Shown here: positions 14,882 to 25,788 of the stretch, in pieces
Layout of the letters: each line of letters begins with the position of its first letter
How positions within the stretch are numbered: the stretch's first letter is position 1
DNA from: Candidatus Kuenenia stuttgartensis
GTDB lineage: Bacteria > Planctomycetota > UBA1135 > UBA2386
NCBI GenBank assembly: GCA_945861365.1
Contig: CAMAUH010000003.1
Span: 1-28,721, forward strand
Length of the DNA: 28,721 bases
Direction of reading: 5' to 3'
Program-made: the position numbers and the translations under genes
The notes under the pieces: model-generated
Told to the model about the DNA's origin: nothing
Seen by the model: the letters and a program-made list of their open reading frames with translations, nothing else
Database searches by the model: none

Positions 14882-15423
14882 ACCTCGCAGAAGCAAAGGC
14901 TCTGGGCCTCAAGTTCACCGAGCGAAAGCGAATCGGCCGTGGCGTCGGTTCCGGTCTCGGCAAGACGTCGGGTCGTGGCCACAAGGGTGCGAAGGCACGC
15001 TCTGGCTGGTCTCGTCGAATTGGTTGGGAGGGTGGTCAGATGCCGCTCTACCGCCGGTTGCCGAAGGTGGGCTTCAACAACAAAAACTTCGAGAAGGTCT
15101 TCACCGTCGTCAACGTCGGCGACCTCTCGGTGTTTGACGCTGGCAGCGAGGTCGATCTGGCGGCCGTGTTGGCGCGCGGTCTGACCTCGAAGGAGAAGCA
15201 CTCCGAGCTGTTCAAGATTCTCGGCGATGGCGAGTTGGCGAAAGCGCTGACGGTCAAGGTCGATGCCATCACGGCTACTGCTCGCGCGAAGGTCGAGAAG
15301 GCTGGCGGCAAGGTGGTGCTGATCGAGAAGCGACCGCACCGCGAGAAGTTCCTCGCCAAGGATGGCTCGAAGCGTACGCCCGGGACTCCACGCATTCGCC
15401 GTGGCCGCAAGGCCGCGAAGTAG
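14878..15423 (+). CDS. rplO: 50S ribosomal protein L15
   Basis: L15, a late-assembly 50S protein. The Gly-rich N-terminal part (KRIGRGVGSGLGKTSGRGHKGAKARSG, GGQMPLYRRLPKVGFNN) is diagnostic. The remainder fits, with a 20-residue basic extension after the core (RTPGTPRIRRGRKAAK). At 181 residues it is longer than the usual 145-150. The start overlaps the rpsE stop, suggesting coupling. Confidence 0.96.
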   Translation: MNLAEAKALGLKFTERKRIGRGVGSGLGKTSGRGHKGAKARSGWSRRIGWEGGQMPLYRRLPKVGFNNKNFEKVFTVVNVGDLSVFDAGSEVDLAAVLARGLTSKEKHSELFKILGDGELAKALTVKVDAITATARAKVEKAGGKVVLIEKRPHREKFLAKDGSKRTPGTPRIRRGRKAAK

Positions 15424-15462
15424 TCGCTGGTTCTCCGACCGGTCCGGTCCCATCCCCTGCAA

Positions 15463-16815
15463 ATGAACCTCTCGATCACGAACCTGTTCAAGGTCCCCGA
15501 CATCAGGAACAAGATCCTGGTGACTTTGGGTCTTCTGCTGGTCTACCGGATTGGGTTCTTCATTCCGTTGCCGGGGGTGAACTTCGCCGAGTCCTTGAAG
15601 CAGATTCAGAACCTTGGCGGGGTCGGCAAGCTGTTCGGGATGATGAACGTCCTGACGGGTGGCTCGCTGCAGAGCGCAACGATCTTCTCGTTGGGCGTGA
15701 TGCCGTACATCTCTGCGAGCATCATTTTCAGCCTGCTCAGCAAGGCCATTCCCGCCTTGGAGAAGATCGCCAAGGAGGGGCAAAGCGGCCAGCGCAAGAT
15801 CAACCAGTACACCCGATTGGCAACGGTGGGCATCTGCCTGGTCCAGTCCTGGTTCGTCATCCTCGGGGCCTTGCGAACGAACAATCAAGAACTGCTGCAC
15901 GCCGGCGTGCGTGACTGGTTCGGCCTCTACTGCATCGTAGTGATGGTTGCCTTGACGGCCGGCACGATGTTCATCATGTGGCTCGGGGAGCAGATCACCG
16001 AGCACGGCGTCGGCAACGGCGTCTCGCTGATCATCATGGCGGGTATCGTTTCGAATCTGTACCCCTCGCTCGCTGTCTATTTCGACCTTGGAATGGACCG
16101 TACGGCTTGGCAGAACCTGCTGATGTTCATGCTCGCATGGGGCGTCGCGGTGGTCGCGGTCGTCTACATGACGAAGGCCCAGCGCCGGATCCCGATCCAG
16201 CAGGCGAAGCACACCCGCGGCAAGCAGGTGTATGGGGGCGAACGCCACTTCCTCCCGTTCAAGCTCAACCAAGCCAACGTGATGCCGATCATCTTCGGAT
16301 CGGCTTTGTTGATGATCCCGGCGATGATCGGGACGGCTTTACACAGCACCTGGCTCGAGCAGGCATTCGGCGGACAGAGAGGATTCTGGTTCGTCACGTC
16401 CTTCACCGTGCTGATCTACTTCTTCGCGTTCTTCTGGACGTCGATGATGTTCCAGCCGAATGAGATCGCCAAGAACCTGCAGGAGAACGGCTCGTTCGTT
16501 CCGGGCATCCGACCCGGGAAGCCGACTGCTGAGTTCCTTGAGCAGACGATGGTGCGGATCACTCTGGCCGGCGCCACGTTCCTTGCGGTCGTGGCCGTGT
16601 TTCCATCACTGATTGGCTCTGGTCGCGGTGGATCGTTAGACCAGGTGCTGATCTACTTCATGTCGGGCACTTCGATCTTGATTGTCGTAGGCGTGGCACT
16701 CGACATGGTCGAGAAGCTGAATGCGCTGTTGGTCATGCGCAACTACGAGGGATTCCTGAACAACACTGGCGATTCTGCGAACGCCAGCAGTGGTTGGGGG
16801 CGTCGTTCCAGCTGA
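15463..16815 (+). CDS. secY: Preprotein translocase subunit SecY
   Basis: Channel of the Sec translocase in the inner membrane; 450 residues with about ten hydrophobic segments. Typical blocks: RNKILVTLGLLLVYRIGFFIPLPGV (first membrane segment), SIFSLGVMPYISASI-like plug region, GEQITEHGVGNGVSLIIMAGI, RRIPIQQAK, the LPFKLNQANVMPIIFGSALLMIP block and FQPNEIAKNLQENGSFVPGIRPGKPT. It follows rplO, as usual. No Shine-Dalgarno site; a small stem (GACCG-GTC-CGGTC, 15437-15449) lies just upstream. A Ser/Asn-rich tail ends the protein. Confidence 0.97.
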   Translation: MNLSITNLFKVPDIRNKILVTLGLLLVYRIGFFIPLPGVNFAESLKQIQNLGGVGKLFGMMNVLTGGSLQSATIFSLGVMPYISASIIFSLLSKAIPALEKIAKEGQSGQRKINQYTRLATVGICLVQSWFVILGALRTNNQELLHAGVRDWFGLYCIVVMVALTAGTMFIMWLGEQITEHGVGNGVSLIIMAGIVSNLYPSLAVYFDLGMDRTAWQNLLMFMLAWGVAVVAVVYMTKAQRRIPIQQAKHTRGKQVYGGERHFLPFKLNQANVMPIIFGSALLMIPAMIGTALHSTWLEQAFGGQRGFWFVTSFTVLIYFFAFFWTSMMFQPNEIAKNLQENGSFVPGIRPGKPTAEFLEQTMVRITLAGATFLAVVAVFPSLIGSGRGGSLDQVLIYFMSGTSILIVVGVALDMVEKLNALLVMRNYEGFLNNTGDSANASSGWGRRSS

Positions 16816-16816
16816 A

Positions 16817-17473
16817 ATGGCGTCTGCACTGACAGCTCGTTGCGTGTTTCTCGGTGCTCCAGGCGCCGGCAAAGGAACCCAGGCAAAGCAGGTCGCCGAG
16901 GCGGCTGGCATTGCGCACATCTCTACCGGCGACATGCTTAGGCAGGAGGTTGCGGCCGGCTCCGAACTTGGCAAGCAGGCCAAGGGCTTCATGGACGCCG
17001 GAAAACTCGTTCCTGACGATGTGATCGTCGGCATGGTAGGAGTGCGCATCAGGCAGCAGGATGCCAAGGATGCTTGGATCCTCGATGGTTTCCCGCGCAC
17101 GTTGCCGCAGGCCGAGGCCCTCGACAGGAACCTGCCGCCGTCAGCCGCGGTGAGTCACGTCATCTACTTCGCCTTGCCGGAGCAGGTCCTGATGGGTCGG
17201 CTCACTGGACGCCGTACGTGCAGCAAGTGCGGCGCCATCTGGCATCTCGAGTCGAAGCCGACCAAGACTTCAGGAGTCTGTGACACGTGTGGTGGCTCGA
17301 CCACCCAGCGGTCTGATGATCATCCTGACAAGATCTCGAAGCGTCTCGAGGAGTACCGAACCTTGACCGCGCCGTTGCTTGCGTTCTACCGCAGCAAGGG
17401 TTTGTTGCGCGAGCTGGATGCCAATCGGCCGGCCGCTGTCGTCAACCAGGAGCTCTTGAAGCTGATGCGATGA
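16817..17473 (+). CDS. adk: Adenylate kinase, zinc-lid type
   Basis: Catalyses ATP + AMP = 2 ADP in the cytoplasm. The 218-residue long form has the P-loop GAPGAGKGT (13-21), AMP-site blocks STGDMLR and DGFPRT (90-95), and a lid with four zinc-ligand cysteines: Cys135, Cys138, Cys155, Cys158 (CSKC, CDTC). The start at 16817, one base after the secY stop, puts the P-loop at its usual distance. The in-frame GTG at 16790 would overlap secY. No Shine-Dalgarno site; translation may be coupled to secY. Confidence 0.97.
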   Translation: MASALTARCVFLGAPGAGKGTQAKQVAEAAGIAHISTGDMLRQEVAAGSELGKQAKGFMDAGKLVPDDVIVGMVGVRIRQQDAKDAWILDGFPRTLPQAEALDRNLPPSAAVSHVIYFALPEQVLMGRLTGRRTCSKCGAIWHLESKPTKTSGVCDTCGGSTTQRSDDHPDKISKRLEEYRTLTAPLLAFYRSKGLLRELDANRPAAVVNQELLKLMR

Positions 17474-17769
17474 CGCCTTCGGATCCAGCATCCCGTGCCG
17501 CGATGCAAGGGGATGGCGACTACGCCATCGTTTTGCGTTCGCTGCCCAACGGGATGTTCCGCTTGCGAACCACTCATGGTCTCGAGCTCGACGCGCACGT
17601 CGCCTCCCGTTTGCGGATGGCGATCGCGAGGTTGCTGCCTGGAGACCGTGTACGGATTTCGCTGTCGCCGTTTGACAACGGCAAGGCTAGAATCGTCGGC
17701 TTCCCTCGGCTCGAGCAAAGTCAGTCCGAACCATCCAACCACCCAATCCCAAAGCGAGAACTGTCGTGA
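17470..17769 (+). CDS. infA: Translation initiation factor IF-1, extended
   Basis: OB-fold factor that binds the 30S A site at initiation. The core YAIVLRSLPNGMFRLRTTHGLELDAHVASRLRMAIARLLPGDRVRISLSPFDNGKARIVGF matches IF-1 (LPNxMFRVxLxNGxxxLAHISGKMRxxxIRILPGDxVxVELSPYDLxxGRI) but is divergent. Here 99 residues replace the usual 71-75 because of an N-terminal extension of about 17 and a polar C-terminal tail of about 20. The start overlaps the adk stop (ATGA); an in-frame ATG at 17503 would shorten it. Neighbours adk and rpmJ support the call. map is absent here. Confidence 0.88.
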   Translation: MTPSDPASRAAMQGDGDYAIVLRSLPNGMFRLRTTHGLELDAHVASRLRMAIARLLPGDRVRISLSPFDNGKARIVGFPRLEQSQSEPSNHPIPKRELS

Positions 17770-17882
17770 AGGTCAGAGCCAGCGTTCGGCGCATCTGCGA
17801 GCACTGCAAGGTCGTGAGGCGCTCCGGCGTCGTTCGCGTCATCTGCAGCAATCCGCGGCACAAGCAGCGTCAAGGAAAGTAG
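17766..17882 (+). CDS. rpmJ: 50S ribosomal protein L36
   Basis: Smallest 50S protein, 38 residues, zinc-bound. A GTG start at 17766 overlaps the infA stop by 4 bases (GTGA) and gives MKVRASVRRICEHCKVVRR, then SGVVRVICSNPRHKQRQGK, an almost exact family match. Zinc ligands are Cys11, Cys14, Cys27 and His32, so it is the C+ type. The usual order infA-rpmJ-rpsM is kept. Too short for common ORF cut-offs and easily missed. Confidence 0.97.
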   Translation: MKVRASVRRICEHCKVVRRSGVVRVICSNPRHKQRQGK

Positions 17883-17895
17883 TCGAGATCCAACC

Positions 17896-18273
17896 ATGCC
17901 ACGTCTCCTCGGTGTAGACATCCCCAACGAGAAGCGCATCGAGATCGCGCTGCAGTACATCTATGGCGTCGGCGCCTTCTTGGCCAAGAAGGTCCTGAAG
18001 GAGCTTGCCATCAGTCCGGGCGTTCGCGCAAAGGACCTGAAGGACGATGAGATCGCCAACATCGCCAGCTACCTGGAGAAGAACTTCCCGGTCGAAGGTG
18101 CACTGCGTCGCCTGACGATGCAGAACATCACTCGCCTGAAGGAGATCTACTGCTATCGCGGCCTGCGTCACCGACGTGGTCTGCCGGTGCGTGGTCAGCG
18201 AACTCGAAGCAACTCGCGCTCGCGTAAGGGCCCGCGCAAGACGGTCGCCAACAAGAAGATTCTGAGGAAGTGA
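17896..18273 (+). CDS. rpsM: 30S ribosomal protein S13
   Basis: 30S head protein that contacts the P-site tRNA and the 50S subunit. The 125 residues start MPRLLGVDIPNEKRIEIALQYIYGVG and end with the signature YRGLRHRRGLPVRGQRTRSNSRSRKGPRKTVANKK, a tail that reaches the P-site tRNA. It is followed 4 bases later by rpsK. The 13-base gap after rpmJ leaves no room for a long alpha-operon leader like that bound by S4 in E. coli. Confidence 0.97.
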   Translation: MPRLLGVDIPNEKRIEIALQYIYGVGAFLAKKVLKELAISPGVRAKDLKDDEIANIASYLEKNFPVEGALRRLTMQNITRLKEIYCYRGLRHRRGLPVRGQRTRSNSRSRKGPRKTVANKKILRK

Positions 18274-18277
18274 TCCC

Positions 18278-18679
18278 ATGAGCCAGCAGTCTCCCCAGGT
18301 TGTCGAGAAGAAGAAGGCACGCGTTCGCAAGAACGTCGGCAAGGCCATCGCGCACGTGAAGGCCTCCTTCAACAACACCATCATCACCGTCGTCGACAGC
18401 GCGGGCCAAGTCATCGCTTGGGACTCGGCTGGCACCATCGGCTACAAGGGTTCCCGCAAGAGCACTCCCTATGCGGCCCAGCGCGCAGCCGAGAAGGTTG
18501 CCGACAAGGTCAAGAAGATGGGTGTGCACGAGCTCGAGGTCTTGGTCCGTGGTCCGGGTTCGGGCCGCGAATCAGCGATTCGTGCATTGGCCAATTCTGG
18601 CATCGAGGTCAAGTCCATCGAGGACGTGACGCCGCTTCCCCACAATGGCTGCCGGCCGCGCAAGCGTCGCCGCGTCTGA
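18278..18679 (+). CDS. rpsK: 30S ribosomal protein S11
   Basis: Platform protein of the 30S subunit. The 133 residues have a basic N-terminus, then the core AIAHVKASFNNTIITVVDSAGQVIAWDSAGTIGYKGSRKSTPYAAQRAAE and the closing GIEVKSIEDVTPLPHNGCRPRKRRRV. A Shine-Dalgarno site (GAGGAAGTGA) in the end of rpsM lies just upstream. Part of the rpsM-rpsK-rpsD-rpoA-rplQ series. Confidence 0.98.
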   Translation: MSQQSPQVVEKKKARVRKNVGKAIAHVKASFNNTIITVVDSAGQVIAWDSAGTIGYKGSRKSTPYAAQRAAEKVADKVKKMGVHELEVLVRGPGSGRESAIRALANSGIEVKSIEDVTPLPHNGCRPRKRRRV

Positions 18680-18718
18680 CCTGATCGCCTCGCTAACACC
18701 AGCTACTACTGCACTGCA

Positions 18719-19342
18719 ATGGCACGGACCGACAAGAACGTTTGCAAGCTCTGCCGCCGCGAAGGCGTCAAGCTGTTCCTCAAGGGACAGCGCTGCTTCT
18801 CGGAGAAGTGCGGTGTCAACCGCCGCAACTATCCCCCGGGTCAGCACGTCCGCCCGAAGAAGGGCACTGACTACGGCACCCAGCTGCGTGAGAAGCAGAA
18901 GTGCAAGCGCATCTACGGGGTGATGGAGCGTCAGTTCCAGCACTACTTCTCTGTCGCGCAGCGCCAGAAGGGCAACACGGGTGAGAACCTGTTGGTCCTG
19001 ATGGAGCGTCGTCTCGACAACGTCGTGTTGAGTCTCGGCCTTGCGTTCTCGCGTTTCGATGCGCGGCAGATGGTCGCCCACGGTCACGTCTACGTGAACA
19101 AGAAGCGCATCGACATCGCCGGATACCTGGTTCGGTCGGGCGATGAGATCGAGGTTCGCGGCACCGACAAGATCAAGAAGAAGGCTGGCGACGCCGTCGA
19201 GATGAACAAGGGCCGTTCGTTGCCCGGTTGGCTCGAGGCCGTCCCCGCCGAGCTGAAGGGGCGTGTCATCCAGCTGCCCAAGCGCGAGGATGTCAGCGTC
19301 GAGATCAATGAGCAGCTGATCATCGAGCTCTGCTCGAAGTAA
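18719..19342 (+). CDS. rpsD: 30S ribosomal protein S4, zinc-binding form
   Basis: Assembly-initiating 16S rRNA binder, and translational repressor of the alpha operon in E. coli. The 207 residues carry a zinc motif at the N-terminus (Cys9, Cys12, Cys26, Cys31), RRNYPPGQHVRPKK, and an S4 RNA-binding domain (MERRLDNVVLSLGLAFSRFDARQMVAHGHVYVNKKRIDIAGYLVRSGDEI). No Shine-Dalgarno site precedes the ATG. A hairpin in the following 90-base gap precedes rpoA. Confidence 0.97.
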   Translation: MARTDKNVCKLCRREGVKLFLKGQRCFSEKCGVNRRNYPPGQHVRPKKGTDYGTQLREKQKCKRIYGVMERQFQHYFSVAQRQKGNTGENLLVLMERRLDNVVLSLGLAFSRFDARQMVAHGHVYVNKKRIDIAGYLVRSGDEIEVRGTDKIKKKAGDAVEMNKGRSLPGWLEAVPAELKGRVIQLPKREDVSVEINEQLIIELCSK

Positions 19343-19392
19343 GGCTGGCAAGACAGGCCCAGCAGCTAGGCAAGTCGACAGTTCCTATCCGA

Positions 19393-19414
19393 GGTCGGAG
19401 GTCTATCTCCGGCC
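19393..19414 (+). promoter_or_regulatory. Hairpin in the rpoA leader
   Basis: Arms 19393-19400 and 19407-19414 form an 8-bp stem with one G-T pair and a 6-base loop in the 90-base gap between rpsD and rpoA. The stem ends 18 bases before the rpoA ATG and lacks a T-tract. It could adjust rpoA output relative to the ribosomal proteins, or be an RNA-processing site. Confidence 0.4.
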
Positions 19415-19432
19415 GACTCATGGAGCAGAGCA

Positions 19433-20437
19433 ATGCGTATTCGTTGGCGTAACTTCGAGCTGCCGTCCCAAGTCCGTTTGGAACAGGAGACGGCCACTCC
19501 CCAATTCGGTCGTTTCGTCGTCGAGCCTTTCGAGAAGGGCTTCGGCACGACGATCGGCAATGGCCTGCGCCGTGTACTTTTGTCGTCGATCGAAGGCACC
19601 GCTGTCACGTGGGTGCGTATCGATGGCGTCGTGCACGAGTTCTCGACGATCCAGGGCGTCCTCGAGGACGTCACCCAGATCGTTCTCAACATCAAGAAGC
19701 TGCGCGTCAAGCTGCATACCGATGCGCCGACGACGCTTCGCATCGACGTCAACCAGAAGGGCGAGGTCCGTGCCGAGAAGATCGAAGGGGACCACAACGT
19801 CGAGATCGCCAACCCTGAGTTGAAGATCTGCACGTTGACCGAAGACGTGCGCTTCTACTGCGAGATGCAGGTCCGCAAGGGCCGCGGCTACGTCACTGCC
19901 GAAGAGAACGTCGCGGACGAGCAGGAGATCGGCACGATCCCTGCTGACTCGATCTTCAGCCCGGTTCACCGGGTGCGTTACGCGATCGAGAACACGCGCG
20001 TCGGCAAGTCCACCGATTACGACCGCTTGGTCCTGGAGATCTGGACCGACGGTACGGTCACGCCGGAGATGGCTCTCGTCGAGGCGAGCAAGATCTACCG
20101 CAAGCACCTGAATCCCTTCGTCCAGTACTTCGATCTGAAGGAAGACCTGGCAGTTGAAGGTGGCGCGCTCGCGCCTGAGGGTGACGAAGGTGCGCGTCGT
20201 CGCGAGATGGTCGATCTGCTCAACAAGAGCATCGACATGCTCGAGCTCTCGGTTCGTGCGAAGAACTGTCTGGACAGCGAGAATGTCGCGACCATGCGTG
20301 ACCTCGTTCAGCTGGCAGAGCCTGAGTTGCTGAAGGTGCGAAACTTCGGCAAGACGTCGTTGAAGGAAGTGAAGAGCAAGCTGGCCGCACTTGGCCTGTC
20401 GCTCGGGATGAACATCGAAGAGTACAAGCAAGGATAG
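19433..20437 (+). CDS. rpoA: DNA-directed RNA polymerase subunit alpha
   Basis: Alpha subunit: the N-terminal domain dimerises and nucleates the polymerase, and the C-terminal domain binds UP elements and activators. The 334 residues have the NTD blocks GFGTTIGNGLRRVLLSSIEGTAV and HNVEIANPELKICTLT, an acidic linker, and a full CTD with SVRAKNCLDSENVATMRDLVQ and LLKVRNFGKTSLKEVKSKLAALGL. Arg275 is at the position of E. coli Arg265, the key DNA contact. GGAGC lies 7 bases upstream. An overlapping 10-codon out-of-frame ORF (19420-19452) covers its start. Confidence 0.98.
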   Translation: MRIRWRNFELPSQVRLEQETATPQFGRFVVEPFEKGFGTTIGNGLRRVLLSSIEGTAVTWVRIDGVVHEFSTIQGVLEDVTQIVLNIKKLRVKLHTDAPTTLRIDVNQKGEVRAEKIEGDHNVEIANPELKICTLTEDVRFYCEMQVRKGRGYVTAEENVADEQEIGTIPADSIFSPVHRVRYAIENTRVGKSTDYDRLVLEIWTDGTVTPEMALVEASKIYRKHLNPFVQYFDLKEDLAVEGGALAPEGDEGARRREMVDLLNKSIDMLELSVRAKNCLDSENVATMRDLVQLAEPELLKVRNFGKTSLKEVKSKLAALGLSLGMNIEEYKQG

Positions 20438-20445
20438 GTGCGGCC

Positions 20446-20898
20446 ATGAGGCACAATGTTGCTGGCAAGTCGTTGGGTCGGAACACGGCGCACCGCGCCG
20501 CTCTCCGCAAGAACTTCACTGTTTCCGTGATCAAGCACGAGCGCGTCATCACGACGTTGGCCAAGGCGAAGGCGCTGCGGCCGTTCGTCGAGAAGATGAT
20601 CACTCTGGCCCGCAGCGGCGACGCGAAGACGAAGGTCCACCGCATCCGCCGTGCAGTTTCGTTCCTGCAGGACAAGTCTGCAGTGCGCAAGCTGTTCGAG
20701 GTGATCGGGCCGCGTTTTGCGAACCGCGCTGGTGGTTACACCCGCATCCTTCGGTTGCCTGACTATCGCATCGGCGATGGCGGCACCAAGGTCGTCTTCG
20801 AGTTGGTCGAGAACAATGTCCTCGAGCAGCAGATGAAGGCGGCCGAGATGGCTACGAATGCGGTTGATGCCGAGGCGCAGGGCGCCGGCGCCAGCTGA
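20446..20898 (+). CDS. rplQ: 50S ribosomal protein L17
   Basis: L17 near the tunnel exit. It starts MRHNVAGKSLGRNTAHRAALRKNFTVSVIKHERVITTLAKAKALRPFVEKMITLA and has GGYTRILRLPDYRIGDGGTKVVFELVE, the family core. The 150 residues include a C-terminal Ala/Glu-rich tail of about 25. AGGATAGGTG precedes the ATG. It is the last gene of the 14-kb block, with a hairpin directly after. Confidence 0.97.
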   Translation: MRHNVAGKSLGRNTAHRAALRKNFTVSVIKHERVITTLAKAKALRPFVEKMITLARSGDAKTKVHRIRRAVSFLQDKSAVRKLFEVIGPRFANRAGGYTRILRLPDYRIGDGGTKVVFELVENNVLEQQMKAAEMATNAVDAEAQGAGAS

Positions 20899-20906
20899 GA
20901 TCGGTT

Positions 20907-20931
20907 CTTGGCTGACCTCCGGTCGGCCAGG
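20907..20931 (+). terminator. Probable terminator between convergent rplQ and dnaE
   Basis: Arms 20907-20917 and 20921-20931 pair over 11 bp (two G-T pairs) around a 3-base loop, 8 bases after the rplQ stop. The following bases are only mildly T-rich (TTCGTG). Position at the end of the block and before a convergent gene supports a terminator role. The remaining bases to 21034 hold no gene; a small stem (GAGCC-TT-GGCTC, 20958-20969) is also present. Confidence 0.55.
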
Positions 20932-21034
20932 TTCGTGATAACTGCAGGCCGTGTCGAGAGCCTTGGCTCCCGGCGCGGCCTTGGTTGTTCGTGCCCAGAT
21001 CGCTGGATGCCAGTTACGCCGTGGGCCACCTGCG

Positions 21035-24463
<3,429 letters not shown>

Positions 24464-24506
24464 CGCGGCGACACGCTACGCGGTGGAGGGCGCCGAGCCA
24501 GCCCGT

Positions 24507-25745
24507 TCAGCGGCCGGCGCTGTGCGACGTCGGATCGCCAGCGGAGGCGCCGAGGATGCCGACCCGGCGACCGGCTTCGGCGAAGCGCTCGACGACCTGC
24601 TCGATCTGCGCGTCGGTGTGGCTCGCGATGTAGGACGTGCGGATCAGGTCGTGCCCGAACGGCACCGCCGGTTGCGTGACGGCGTTGGTGAACAGTCCGC
24701 AATCGAACAGCGTGCGCCACAGCCGCAGCATGCGGTCCTGGTCGCCGACCAGCACCGGCACGATGGGGCTCGACGGTGTGCCGGCGGTCTTGTAGCCGAG
24801 GTCGGCGAGGCCGGTGCGCACCCGGTGCGCCACTTCGAGCACGCGCTTGCGCATGTCGGGCCGCGTCTCGATCAGTTCGAGCGCCGCCAGTGCGGCAGCC
24901 GCCGAAGCCGGCGTGATCGACGCCGAGAAGATCAGCGAGCGCGCGTGGTGGCGCATGTAGTGGATCACGTTCGCGGGGCCGGCGATGAAGCCGCCGAGGC
25001 TGGCGAAGCTCTTGCTGAACGTGCCCATCACCATGTCGGGCTGGATACCGCAGTGTTCGGCCGCGCCGCGCCCGCGGGCGCCGATCACGCCCATCGAGTG
25101 CGCCTCGTCGACCATCAGGCGCGCGCCGTACTGGTCGGCCAGGGCGCGGATCTCGCGCAGCGGCGCGATGTCGCCCATCATCGAGAAGAGGCCATCTACC
25201 ACGATCAGCATGCCCTTGTTCTGGGCTTGCGCGCGCTGCAGGTGGCCTTCGAGGTCGGCGACGTCGTTGTGCCTGAACTTGCGCACGTCGGCGAAGCTCA
25301 GCCGGCAACCGTCGATGATCGAGGCGTGGTTCTCGCGATCGCACAGGATCACGTCGTCCTTGCCCGAGATCGCCGAGATCGCACCGAGGTTGGTCTGGAA
25401 GCCGGTCGAGAAGCACAGCGCGGCTTCCTGGCCGACGAACGTCGCGAGCCGACGTTCGAGTTCTTCGTGCAGTTCCAACGTGCCGTTGAGGAAGCGCGAG
25501 CCGGAGCAGGATGTGCCGTACTGCCGGACCGCCGCGATCGCGGCCTCGCGCACCTTCGGGTGGTGGGTGAGCCCGAGGTAGTTGTTGCTGCCGATCATGA
25601 TCAGGCGCTGGCCGCCGATCTCCACCTCCGTGCCTTCGCTGCCGTGCAGCGGGATGAAGTAGGGGTACACGCCCTGCGCTTGCAGCTCGCGGGCTCGACT
25701 GAAACCTTCACACTTCTCGAAGATGTCCAAAGCAGGACGGTGCAT
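24507..25745 (-). CDS. spt: Serine palmitoyltransferase-like alpha-oxoamine synthase
   Basis: PLP-dependent enzyme that joins an amino acid with an acyl thioester, losing CO2. The start at 25745 gives 412 residues beginning MHRPALDIFEK; a longer upstream frame is low-complexity and overlaps the divergent gene. Key parts: GVYPYFIPL, MIGSNNYLGLTHHPKVREAA, GTSCSGSRFLNGTLELHEELE, DRENHASIIDG, VDGLFSMMGDIAPL, VDEAHSMGV, and TFSKSFASLGGF with the PLP lysine Lys245. These blocks resemble the Bacteroides-type serine palmitoyltransferase more closely than BioF or Kbl, as recalled. The neighbouring reductase-like gene fits sphingolipid synthesis. BioF-like activity remains possible; there are no other bio genes here. 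Confidence 0.7.
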   Translation of the reverse strand: MHRPALDIFEKCEGFSRARELQAQGVYPYFIPLHGSEGTEVEIGGQRLIMIGSNNYLGLTHHPKVREAAIAAVRQYGTSCSGSRFLNGTLELHEELERRLATFVGQEAALCFSTGFQTNLGAISAISGKDDVILCDRENHASIIDGCRLSFADVRKFRHNDVADLEGHLQRAQAQNKGMLIVVDGLFSMMGDIAPLREIRALADQYGARLMVDEAHSMGVIGARGRGAAEHCGIQPDMVMGTFSKSFASLGGFIAGPANVIHYMRHHARSLIFSASITPASAAAALAALELIETRPDMRKRVLEVAHRVRTGLADLGYKTAGTPSSPIVPVLVGDQDRMLRLWRTLFDCGLFTNAVTQPAVPFGHDLIRTSYIASHTDAQIEQVVERFAEAGRRVGILGASAGDPTSHSAGR

Positions 25746-25788
25746 GCTAGATTGGCCGTGAAACCCTGACAAAACCTTTGTACCTGCT

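Noticed and set aside
14773..16272. 499-codon minus-strand ORF opposite rplO-secY
   Set aside because: Mirror of conserved coding sequence across two genes; composition typical of an antisense shadow.
24483..25769. 428-codon plus-strand ORF opposite the spt-like gene
   Set aside because: Antisense to a gene with clear catalytic motifs; Val/Ala/Arg/His-rich, no recognisable domain.
25743..25771. TTGTCA-17-TAGCAT promoter-like pair on the minus strand before the spt-like gene
   Set aside because: The -10 box would overlap the ATG, putting the transcript start inside the gene, and no later start fits the family.
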